The notes under the pieces were generated by a model that was given only the letters and a program-made list of their open reading frames with translations, had not been told where the DNA came from and made no database searches. From assembly GCF_028829235.1 (NCBI RefSeq), contig NZ_JAIWJY010000013.1:1-64000 (forward strand): 64,000 nucleotides of DNA, read 5' to 3'. Origin of the DNA: Tenacibaculum larymnensis (GTDB lineage Bacteria; Bacteroidota; Bacteroidia; Flavobacteriales; Flavobacteriaceae). Positions 34,069 through 41,221 of the stretch are shown piece by piece (position 1 is the stretch's first letter; each line of letters begins with the position of its first letter). The position numbers and the translations under genes are program-made.

Positions 34069-34103
34069 AAAATAAAAACTCCCAATTCGGGAGTTTTTAT
34101 TTT
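34069..34103. terminator. Bidirectional intrinsic terminator
   Basis: AAAATAAAAACTCCC (34069-34083) and GGGAGTTTTTATTTT (34089-34103) flank an AATTC loop between convergent genes. The core ACTCCCAATT..GGGAGT is nearly the same as in the terminator at 31212-31240. Confidence 0.9.
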
Positions 34104-35205
34104 AATCTTCTAATTTGTATTTTCCAATATGACCAGACACATCTCCGCCGAGATAAAGATATCCCTCATGCTCTTCAACAGAACTAGCTTCCGACACAAC
34201 TTTACCAGTTGTGTCATAATAAGTTTTTAAAATCTCTCCATCAGCACTCAAATGCATAATCATTCCATAGCGAGCTACTTTAGGTTGTAAAAATAGAGGA
34301 AGACCATAAACTAACTTTTTTACAAGAGGTTTAGAATGTATTTCATCTAAAGAAGAATCTCTTTTAGTTGAAAAACCAAGCCAAAAGCTACCATCGACTC
34401 TTCTAGAGATTCCATTAGGAAAACCAGGTAGGTTGTCTAGAAAAACATCAGTTGTTCCTTTATTACTACCTTTTAACCAGTATCTAAGAATTCTATATTT
34501 AGCTAAATCTACCATTAAAACAAAGTCATCATTTTGAGAAACAGCAACTCCGTTTCCAAAATAAGTGCCATCTATGAGTGTTTTTACTTCTTTAGTTTTA
34601 GGATTGTAACTATAAAGACCTCCATCGGGTTTCGCTTCCATTAACAATTTCCAAATATGGGTTCTGCTAAAAGGAAGTTTTGAAGAAGTATTGGTAAAAT
34701 AAATAATTCCATCTGAAGCAATGTCTACATCATTGGGAATAAGAAATTTATTTCCGTGTTCATCTTCGCTTGCTAAAGTTGTGATTTTTCCATTTTTGTC
34801 AACACTAATCAACCCTCTTTTTAAGTCGCAAGCAATTAGATTTTGATTGCTGTCAAAATGTAAACCAGCAACCCAAGATTCAGTATTACAAAACACAGAA
34901 ACTTTTCCCGATGTGTCAATTTTTAAAATTCTACCATCTGAAAAATCTGTTTCAGAAATGTGTACCCCACAATATAAGTTTCCTTGTTTGTCTACGGCAA
35001 TATCCTCAGGCCCATACCAACCGTCTAAATTGATGTGTTGGGTTGAGCTTAAAAGCTCATTTTCAAGAAGCGCGCCTACTAACTTAGGAGGTGTGGGAGG
35101 AGACCAAGCTTCTGGATTAATTGAACATGATTTAAAAGTAACACTGGTTATAAAAATGAGTAAGATTAATAGTGTAGCGTATCTTACTAATGATGCAATT
35201 TTCAT
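34102..35205 (-). CDS. SMP-30 / strictosidine-synthase-like beta-propeller protein
   Basis: The 367-residue protein has one N-terminal hydrophobic segment (about 8-26), with Cys27 in a loose lipobox-like context (VTFKSC). The rest is a beta-propeller of the SMP-30/gluconolactonase and strictosidine-synthase-like type: GPEDIAVDKQGNLYCG, LIPNDVDIASDGIIYFTN, FGNGVAVSQNDDFVLMVDL and LPGFPNGISRR. Members include lactonases and adipocyte plasma-membrane-associated protein relatives; the substrate here is unknown. It follows the Crp/Fnr-type gene on the same strand with a 66-base gap. Confidence 0.85.
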   Translation of the reverse strand: MKIASLVRYATLLILLIFITSVTFKSCSINPEAWSPPTPPKLVGALLENELLSSTQHINLDGWYGPEDIAVDKQGNLYCGVHISETDFSDGRILKIDTSGKVSVFCNTESWVAGLHFDSNQNLIACDLKRGLISVDKNGKITTLASEDEHGNKFLIPNDVDIASDGIIYFTNTSSKLPFSRTHIWKLLMEAKPDGGLYSYNPKTKEVKTLIDGTYFGNGVAVSQNDDFVLMVDLAKYRILRYWLKGSNKGTTDVFLDNLPGFPNGISRRVDGSFWLGFSTKRDSSLDEIHSKPLVKKLVYGLPLFLQPKVARYGMIMHLSADGEILKTYYDTTGKVVSEASSVEEHEGYLYLGGDVSGHIGKYKLED

Positions 35206-35271
35206 TGTATTTATTTTTTGATTTATAAAAACAAAGAAAATGAGGGAAAACTATTTTTATCTTGACAAATG

Positions 35272-35847
35272 TTAGGAAATGACAACCTCTTTTCGAATTC
35301 TGCTTAGCGATTCAGCAGCTATACCAAGAAAACTAGCAATTTGATATTGAGGAGCTCTCAAAACAATTTTTTTATCGTAATTTATAATAAAATCTAGATA
35401 CTTTTTCTTAGCCGATTTTGTTTGCATAGTTAGAGCTCTTTGTTGTGCGCAAAGGTGATTTCGCTCAGCTAAAACTCTACCAAATTTCTCGAAATTAGGA
35501 GATTCTTTATATAATTGAGTTAAACTATCAAAAGAAATTTTATAAACTACGCTATCTTCAATGGCCTCTAGAAACTCAAGAGAAGGAGTTTGGTATATAA
35601 AACTATCAAAAATTGTTATAAACTGTTTATCACAAGAAAAATAGGTTGTAAACTCTTTACCTTCTATATTTTTAAATGTTCTAAAAAAACCAGATTCAAT
35701 AAAGTATAAATCCTTCGCTTTTCTCCCTTCTTTAATAACTAATGTTTTTGCTTTGTATTCTTTTCTTTCTAATCGATTATAAAATACTTGAAATTCATTT
35801 TCAGTAAGTCCAATTAAGTCATGTAGCAATCTTTTGAGTTCGTTCAT
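35272..35847 (-). CDS. Crp/Fnr-family transcriptional regulator
   Basis: The 191-residue protein has an N-terminal cyclic-nucleotide-binding-like beta-roll (about 25-120, KTLVIKEGRKAKDLYFIESG) and a short C-terminal helix-turn-helix (APQYQIASFLGIAAESLSRIRKE). There are no FNR-type cysteine clusters, so it is not an Fe-S oxygen sensor. The C-terminal domain is shorter than in Crp, as in many Bacteroidota paralogues. It is divergent from rimO, and the SMP-30-like gene downstream is a possible target (inference). Confidence 0.88.
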   Translation of the reverse strand: MNELKRLLHDLIGLTENEFQVFYNRLERKEYKAKTLVIKEGRKAKDLYFIESGFFRTFKNIEGKEFTTYFSCDKQFITIFDSFIYQTPSLEFLEAIEDSVVYKISFDSLTQLYKESPNFEKFGRVLAERNHLCAQQRALTMQTKSAKKKYLDFIINYDKKIVLRAPQYQIASFLGIAAESLSRIRKEVVIS

Positions 35848-35948
35848 TTTTTAATATAAAGTTCAATTAACAGCGAAGTTATCTAAAGTAAGGCTAAGAA
35901 TCAAACTAATTTTTAAGGGTTTAAAGTTAAAGAAGTTCAATTAAAACG

Positions 35949-35956
35949 TATCTTTG
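35949..35956 (+). promoter_or_regulatory. Putative rimO -7 box (TATCTTTG)
   Basis: TATCTTTG matches TAnnTTTG 19 bases before the rimO ATG. No clear -33 element. Confidence 0.4.
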
Positions 35957-35975
35957 CACACCGAATTTTTATAGT

Positions 35976-37328
35976 ATGCGTACCAAAACAACAAAACAAA
36001 ACAAAATTAACGTAGTTACTTTAGGTTGCTCAAAAAACGTTTACGATAGTGAAGTGTTAATGGGGCAGCTAAAAGCCAATGGTAAAGAAGTGGTTCATGA
36101 AGATGAAAATGACGATGGTAATATTGTAGTAATTAATACATGTGGTTTTATCGGTAAAGCCAAAGAAGAAAGTGTAGAAACTATTTTACACTACGCACAG
36201 AAGAAAGAAGAAGGTGAAGTAGATAAAGTGTTTGTTACCGGTTGTTTAAGTGAGCGTTACAAACCAGATTTAGAAGCTGAAATAACGAATGTAGATCAGT
36301 ATTTTGGTACTCACGATTTACCAAACTTATTAAAAGTTTTAGAAGCTGATTATAAGCATGAGTTAATCGGTGAGCGTTTAACTACAACTCCAGAGCACTA
36401 TGCCTATTTAAAAATTGCAGAAGGTTGCGATCGTCCGTGTTCGTTTTGTGCCATTCCGTTAATGCGTGGTAAACATAAATCTACTCCAATAGAAGATTTG
36501 GTTACCGAAGCTACAAAGTTGGCGGAAAAAGGTATCAAGGAAATCATGTTAATAGCACAAGATTTAACTTATTACGGATTAGATATCTATAAAAAGCGTG
36601 CTTTAGCAGATTTATTAAAAGAATTGGCAAAAGTTGATGGAATTGAATGGATTCGTTTACACTATGCCTTTCCAACTGGTTTTCCAATGGATGTGTTAGA
36701 AGTAATGAAGGATGAGCCAAAAGTTTGTAATTATTTAGACATTCCATTACAGCATATCAATACGGAGATTTTAAAATCGATGAAGCGTGGTACAACGCAT
36801 GAAAAAACGACTTCATTGATTCACAAATTCCGAGAAGCAGTGCCAAATATGGCAATTCGTACAACGTTAATTGTTGGATATCCAGGAGAAACTGAAGAAC
36901 AGTTTCAAGAATTGAAAGATTGGGTAGAAGAGATGCGTTTTGAGCGTTTAGGTGCTTTTGAATATTCGCATGAAGAAAATACTGGAGCGTATGTTTTAGA
37001 AGATGATGTTCCTGCTGATGTAAAGTTCAGACGTGTAAACGAAATTATGGAAGTACAGTCTCAAATTTCTTGGGAATTGAATCAAGAGAAAATAGGAAAG
37101 ACGTTCAAATGTTTATTCGATAGAAAAGATGGAGAATACTATTACGGACGTACTGAGTTTGATTCTCCAGATGTAGATAATGATGTAATTGTGGATGCTC
37201 GCGAGCATTATATCAAATTAGGAGAATTTATAGATGTTGAAATTTTTGATGCTGGTGATTTTGATTTACACGGAAAACCAGTAGTAAAACAAGAAAGGCC
37301 AGTTCCTTTAAATCAAAAGAAGAAATAA
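35976..37328 (+). CDS. rimO: Ribosomal protein uS12 methylthiotransferase RimO
   Basis: RimO is a radical-SAM enzyme that methylthiolates an aspartate of ribosomal protein S12. The 450-residue protein has the three N-terminal cluster cysteines (Cys18, Cys56, Cys90), the radical-SAM CxxxCxxC (Cys151, Cys155, Cys158) in GCDRPCSFCAIP, and a C-terminal TRAM domain (about 370-440). The motif IPLMRGKHKS and FERLGAFEYSHEENT favour RimO over MiaB. In Bacteroidota it often follows ftsY; here about 4.8 kb of other genes lie between. Confidence 0.96.
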   Translation: MRTKTTKQNKINVVTLGCSKNVYDSEVLMGQLKANGKEVVHEDENDDGNIVVINTCGFIGKAKEESVETILHYAQKKEEGEVDKVFVTGCLSERYKPDLEAEITNVDQYFGTHDLPNLLKVLEADYKHELIGERLTTTPEHYAYLKIAEGCDRPCSFCAIPLMRGKHKSTPIEDLVTEATKLAEKGIKEIMLIAQDLTYYGLDIYKKRALADLLKELAKVDGIEWIRLHYAFPTGFPMDVLEVMKDEPKVCNYLDIPLQHINTEILKSMKRGTTHEKTTSLIHKFREAVPNMAIRTTLIVGYPGETEEQFQELKDWVEEMRFERLGAFEYSHEENTGAYVLEDDVPADVKFRRVNEIMEVQSQISWELNQEKIGKTFKCLFDRKDGEYYYGRTEFDSPDVDNDVIVDAREHYIKLGEFIDVEIFDAGDFDLHGKPVVKQERPVPLNQKKK

Positions 37329-37332
37329 AATC

Positions 37333-37357
37333 AAACCTGCTAAAAGCAGGTTTTTTT
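37333..37357 (+). terminator. Intrinsic terminator after rimO
   Basis: AAACCTGC (37333-37340) and GCAGGTTT (37346-37353) flank a TAAAA loop and are followed by further T residues. Confidence 0.88.
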
Positions 37358-37372
37358 ATGCATATTTGCTGT

Positions 37373-38131
37373 ATGAAAAAAGCTTATTTTAACTGGAGTT
37401 CTGGAAAAGACTCTTCATTAGCATTATACAAAATATTACAGCAAAAAGAATACGATGTGCAAAAGTTGATAACGAATGTAAATCAAGACTATCAACGTGT
37501 TTCAATGCATGGTTTGCATGAAGATTTGTTAGATGCACAGGCTGAAAGTATTGGAATCCCTTTAGAAAAAATATATTTTCCCGCTGAAGTTACAATGGAT
37601 TTGTACAATCAGAGAATGAAGGAGAAAACGGCTGAGTTAAAAGATGCAGGGCTTGTAAATGGTATTTTTGGAGATATTTTTTTAGAGGATTTAAGAGCTT
37701 ATCGTGATTCGAAACTGCAAGAAGTAGGAATTACAGGTGTGTATCCGTTATGGAAACAAGATACAAAGGAATTGCTTCGCGAGTTTTTAGCTTTAGGTTT
37801 TAAAACGATTACTGTATGTGTCAATGCAAAATTGTTAGGAGAAGAGTTTGTAGGGAGAGTTATTGATGAAGACTTTATCAATGAGCTTCCTGAAGGAGTA
37901 GATGTTTGCGGAGAAAATGGTGAGTTTCATACCTTTTGTTATGACGGACCTATTTTTAAGAAACCAATAGAATTTGAAATAGGAGAGAAGGTGTTGAAAT
38001 CGTATACTTTGCATAAAAGTGAAGATGACAATTGTTATCAAGATTCAAAGAAAACTAAGAAAACAGAGGAAAGCACCACTAAAAACTATGATAGAAGTTT
38101 TTGGTACTGTGATTTACTGTTAAAAAAGTAA
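37373..38131 (+). CDS. Dph6-like ATP-pyrophosphatase domain protein
   Basis: Starting at ATG 37373 the protein has 252 residues. It opens with the PP-loop of the adenine nucleotide alpha-hydrolase fold (SSGKDSSLAL, about 9-18) and is similar to Dph6, diphthine-ammonia ligase. Later motifs include HGLHEDLLDAQAESIGIPL, GDIFLEDLR and CGENGEFHTFCYDGPIF, all typical of this group. Bacteria lack diphthamide, so the true amidation or thiolation target is unknown. The in-frame ATG at 37358 lies at the end of the rimO terminator and was not chosen. The 3' end overlaps the convergent DUF6122 gene by 12 bases. Confidence 0.88.
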   Translation: MKKAYFNWSSGKDSSLALYKILQQKEYDVQKLITNVNQDYQRVSMHGLHEDLLDAQAESIGIPLEKIYFPAEVTMDLYNQRMKEKTAELKDAGLVNGIFGDIFLEDLRAYRDSKLQEVGITGVYPLWKQDTKELLREFLALGFKTITVCVNAKLLGEEFVGRVIDEDFINELPEGVDVCGENGEFHTFCYDGPIFKKPIEFEIGEKVLKSYTLHKSEDDNCYQDSKKTKKTEESTTKNYDRSFWYCDLLLKK

Positions 38132-38503
38132 TTTGCTTATTGGTTCTAATAAATTTTTTGCTGGGGAATTTTCTAAGCAAGAGCTACAGGCGTTATACAT
38201 AAATAAACAATCGATAAAATCGGTTAGCATGTGTAGTAGTAACCCTAAACCGATAATGTTATAAGGTCTTTTTAAAAAAAGTAAGATAATATAAATTCCA
38301 ATAGTATAGTAAGAGTGGAGTATATGAAAACCAAAACTACATCTGTTAGGGTCAAATACAGGACTTGCTAATAAGTGATCTACATCTACCAACATGGTAG
38401 CAAGTAGTAATAGCGCAATTTTTTTCCAGTTATTTTTAAAAAATAGATAGGCTATAATTACAGGGAAACCAAAATGTAAAAAGTAGTGAATAAATGTTTG
38501 CAT
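38120..38503 (-). CDS. DUF6122 small membrane protein
   Basis: The 127-residue polytopic protein has about four hydrophobic segments and conserved His/Asp-rich turns at membrane borders: LLATMLVDVDHLLASPVFDP, HILHSYY and LLHMLTDFIDCLF. It matches the DUF6122 family of Bacteroidota as I remember it. The His and Asp pattern resembles membrane metal-dependent hydrolases of the YdjM/DUF457 kind, but the activity is unknown. Its end overlaps the Dph6-like gene end by 12 bases, and it follows the PAS gene by 11 bases. Confidence 0.8.
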   Translation of the reverse strand: MQTFIHYFLHFGFPVIIAYLFFKNNWKKIALLLLATMLVDVDHLLASPVFDPNRCSFGFHILHSYYTIGIYIILLFLKRPYNIIGLGLLLHMLTDFIDCLFMYNACSSCLENSPAKNLLEPISKLLF

Positions 38504-38514
38504 TTGCTTAAAGC

Positions 38515-39075
38515 TTAAACCACTTCTTTTTCTAAAGCTAAAAAATGTGTGATTTCCGAGTTGTTATTGTTATGTAGTGGAATTATGTATAGTTCACATT
38601 TATAGGTAGATTTATCTTTTCTGTAATTAATGATTACATCTTTAAATGGTTTTCCTTTTAAAAGTTTTGTTTGAATCCTTTTTCTAGTAGTTTCCTTTGT
38701 TTTTTCTCCTTGTAAAAAGCGTGGGGTTTTGTTTAATGCAAATTCTTTTTTGTAGCCCGTCATTTTGGTAAAACCATCACTTACCCAAATTATTTTCTTT
38801 TGTATATCGGTAAGAACTAACGATTCATAATCGTTTTCTTTTATAATAGATGTAATGTTATTTTTCCAGTTGAAGCTTTTTGAAAATGTTTTTATAAGTT
38901 TTAAGTCACTGTATAGTTCTTTTTCAATAAATAAGTCTTGAATTCCCCAACTTAAAAGATTTATACTTTTTTTAGATGAAGGATTAAGGTCATCAGCAAT
39001 TTTAATGTATTCTTCTTTGTCTAAATTTGATACATAAATATCTAAAGACATCATTTTATCAAAACTATTTTTCAT
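38515..39075 (-). CDS. LOV-like PAS protein lacking the photoactive cysteine
   Basis: I start at ATG 39075 (186 residues), since upstream in-frame starts would run into the TIGR02757 gene. Residues about 82-185 are a PAS domain close to the LOV type: LVLTDIQKKIIWVSDGFTKM, PRFLQGEKT, IINYRKDKSTYKC and HFLALEKE. In LOV photoreceptors the flavin loop is GRNCRFLQG; here residues 115-123 read NKTPRFLQG, so the Cys is Pro118 and the Asn is Thr117, and the late Gln position is Glu182. Photochemical adduct formation is therefore not expected. No output domain is attached; the N-terminal 80 residues look helical. Confidence 0.82.
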   Translation of the reverse strand: MKNSFDKMMSLDIYVSNLDKEEYIKIADDLNPSSKKSINLLSWGIQDLFIEKELYSDLKLIKTFSKSFNWKNNITSIIKENDYESLVLTDIQKKIIWVSDGFTKMTGYKKEFALNKTPRFLQGEKTKETTRKRIQTKLLKGKPFKDVIINYRKDKSTYKCELYIIPLHNNNNSEITHFLALEKEVV

Positions 39076-39106
39076 ACCTACTAAATAACTACTTTTTTTA
39101 GTAAAA

Positions 39107-39871
39107 CTAAAATTTTTCAAAAACCCCCAGACCAAATAAGGCAAAATCATATTTAACAGGGTCTTTTTTATCAAACTTTCTTAAAGTAACATCAAGTTCT
39201 TGAATGGCTTTCCAATCGTTTTGTTTTCTAGTAAGAATTTTTAATTTTCGAGCAATATTTCCTGTATGTACATCTAGCGGACAGTGTAAATGCGCTGGTG
39301 AGTGTGTTTTCCAAATACCTAAATCGACTCCAGTTGTATTATCACGAACCATCCAACGTAAAAACATGTTAATTCTTTTGGATGCAGAACCTTTTAAGGG
39401 GTCAGAAACATGTTTTAAAGTTCTTGATTGGTGTGGAATTTCAAAAAATACTTGTTTAAAGTTATGAATAGCATGCTGATAATTATCGGCATTATCTTTT
39501 GGTTGTAACACAGCTTCTAATCCACCATGATTTTGGTAGATGTTTTTTAACGATTGAACAAAGAGCTTAAAATCATCAGCATTAAACGTTCGGTGTACAA
39601 AACCGTCAAAATTAGCTAAATCTTCTTCAGAATGATTGAGAACAAAATCGTACGGAGAATTTCCCATTAAATCCATCATTTTATGGGAGTTGTTAATAAT
39701 CATTTTACGGTTTCCCCAAGCAATAGTTGCAGCTAAAAAACCAGCGATTTCAATATCTTCTTTTACCAAAAATTGATGTGGAATTTGAATGGGGTCACTA
39801 TCAATAAAATCTGGATTATTGTATTGTATTACTTTTTCGTCTAAAAATTCTTTGAGCTCCTTTTTGTTCAT
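39107..39871 (-). CDS. TIGR02757/DUF2400 family protein
   Basis: The 254-residue protein matches the TIGR02757 (DUF2400) family, found across Bacteroidota and other phyla and of unknown activity. Typical stretches are DSDPIQIPHQFLVKEDIEIA, AATIAWGNRKMIINNSHKMM, KRINMFLRWMVRDNTTGVDL and HCPLDVHTGNIARKL. The family looks helical and has been compared with HhH-GPD DNA glycosylase folds, which I could not verify here. It lies 1 base from the CPBP gene stop, so the two are probably co-transcribed. Confidence 0.9.
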   Translation of the reverse strand: MNKKELKEFLDEKVIQYNNPDFIDSDPIQIPHQFLVKEDIEIAGFLAATIAWGNRKMIINNSHKMMDLMGNSPYDFVLNHSEEDLANFDGFVHRTFNADDFKLFVQSLKNIYQNHGGLEAVLQPKDNADNYQHAIHNFKQVFFEIPHQSRTLKHVSDPLKGSASKRINMFLRWMVRDNTTGVDLGIWKTHSPAHLHCPLDVHTGNIARKLKILTRKQNDWKAIQELDVTLRKFDKKDPVKYDFALFGLGVFEKF

Positions 39872-39872
39872 T

Positions 39873-40424
39873 TTATGCTAAATCTCCTGCAAAACTAAGC
39901 AAAACAAAGAAAGCATTATAACAAGCGTGTAATAAGATACTCCATTGTAAACCAAAACGAACCCTGATAAACCCTAAATAACCACCTAATATAGTTTGTG
40001 GAGCTACTAGTATTGGTGCTAATAAAAGTACGTTGATGGTAACATTAAAGTTAGTTAAATGTACCAAACCAAAAAGTAGCGCAAATACATAAAAGGCTAC
40101 TTTAAAAGTTTTTTTACCATGAAATAAGGTGATTGGTGCTCTAAAAAATAACTCTTCAAATAAAGGAGCTAAAATGATTGTAAGAAAAGCAATAAACCAT
40201 TTGGTATGCGCTTTTAGTAATTCTTCCATAGCATGTTCATTCATGTTTATCAAACCTAATTCTTGAACAAGAAGAAAAAGAGGTGATAATATTGCACCTG
40301 TAATAATGCTTATGAAAAGGAGGTGAAAGAATTTTTGAAACCGATATGAAATATCTTGGTTGGTATCTTCTTCTAAAACAGGATTTTTTAAATAAGTAAC
40401 AAGTTCTTGAAAAGTTTCTTTCAT
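39873..40424 (-). CDS. CPBP-family intramembrane metalloprotease
   Basis: The 183-residue polytopic protein has the CPBP/ABI (Rce1-like) motifs: Glu90-Glu91 with Arg95 in LFEELFFRAP, His122 in GLVHLTNFN, and His166 with Asn170 in LLHACYNAFF. Relatives cleave prenylated or bacteriocin-type peptides inside the membrane; the substrate here is unknown. It follows the LolD-like ABC gene by 45 bases on the same strand. Confidence 0.9.
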   Translation of the reverse strand: MKETFQELVTYLKNPVLEEDTNQDISYRFQKFFHLLFISIITGAILSPLFLLVQELGLINMNEHAMEELLKAHTKWFIAFLTIILAPLFEELFFRAPITLFHGKKTFKVAFYVFALLFGLVHLTNFNVTINVLLLAPILVAPQTILGGYLGFIRVRFGLQWSILLHACYNAFFVLLSFAGDLA

Positions 40425-40469
40425 GGGAGTGATTTATTAATTAGTAGTAAGAAACTTTAAATAGTTACA

Positions 40470-41132
40470 TTATTCAACAATAATTCCGTCTTTCATTGTA
40501 AGCGTTCTATCAGCCATTTTTGCTAATTCTTTGTTATGTGTAACTAATACAAACGTTTGTCCAAACTCATCACGTAATTTAAAAAACAATTCATGTAAGT
40601 TTTTTGCTGAGGTAGAATCAAGGTTTCCTGAAGGTTCGTCAGCAAAAATAACAGAAGGTTCATTAATTAAAGCTCTGGCAACAGCAACACGTTGTTGCTC
40701 TCCTCCAGAAAGCTCGTTAGGTTTATGATTTTCTCTATGCGATAATTCTAAAAAGGCTAGTAATTCTTTGGCTCTTTTTTCGGTTTCAGTTTTTCCTTTT
40801 CCTCCTATAAATGCAGGAATACAAACGTTTTCTAAGGCTGTAAATTCTGGTAATAACTGATGAAATTGAAAAATGAATCCGATGTGTTTATTTCGGAACG
40901 CAGAAACTTTTGTGTCGTTTAAATCTTTGATAGAAACACCATCTACCAATAATTCGTAGCTCTGATCTTTTAATGGTTTATCTAAGGTTCCTAAAATTTG
41001 CAGTAAGGTTGTTTTTCCTGCTCCTGAAGGACCAACAATAGCTACAATTTCTCCTTTTTTTATATGAAGATCAACACCTTTTAATATTTCTACCTCTCCG
41101 TAATGTTTGTGGATGTTTTTAGCAACAATCAT
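40470..41132 (-). CDS. ABC transporter ATPase, LolD/MacB type
   Basis: The 220-residue ATPase has Walker [10 protein letters not shown] (Lys40), the signature [15 protein letters not shown], Walker [14 protein letters not shown] and the H-loop VTHNKELA. The sequence type ([20 protein letters not shown]) is that of LolD/MacB/FtsE-like exporters, which move lipoproteins or peptides and use FtsX-fold permeases. No permease gene is adjacent, so the partner is encoded elsewhere. LolD is the most likely identity but not certain. Confidence 0.88.
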   Translation of the reverse strand: MIVAKNIHKHYGEVEILKGVDLHIKKGEIVAIVGPSGAGKTTLLQILGTLDKPLKDQSYELLVDGVSIKDLNDTKVSAFRNKHIGFIFQFHQLLPEFTALENVCIPAFIGGKGKTETEKRAKELLAFLELSHRENHKPNELSGGEQQRVAVARALINEPSVIFADEPSGNLDSTSAKNLHELFFKLRDEFGQTFVLVTHNKELAKMADRTLTMKDGIIVE

Positions 41133-41160
41133 AGTATTATTTTCTAAGTAACGAAAGTAT

Positions 41161-41200
41161 AAAAAAGAAATCAGATAAGCTTTAATGCTTATCTGATTTC
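41161..41200 (-). terminator. Intrinsic terminator of the DUF5916 gene
   Basis: A perfect 14-base stem, GAAATCAGATAAGC (41167-41180) and GCTTATCTGATTTC (41187-41200), has a TTTAAT loop. The A-run at 41161-41166 is a T-tail on the minus strand. Confidence 0.9.
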
Positions 41201-41221
41201 AAACAATACATAAACGTGTAT

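Noticed and set aside
34847-35221. 124-residue plus-strand frame antisense to the SMP-30-like gene
   Set aside because: Shadow of a strongly supported propeller gene, with no domain or start signals.
37358-37372. Start of the Dph6-like gene at ATG 37358
   Set aside because: It lies at the T-tail of the rimO terminator; the ATG at 37373 gives the usual N-terminus before the PP-loop.
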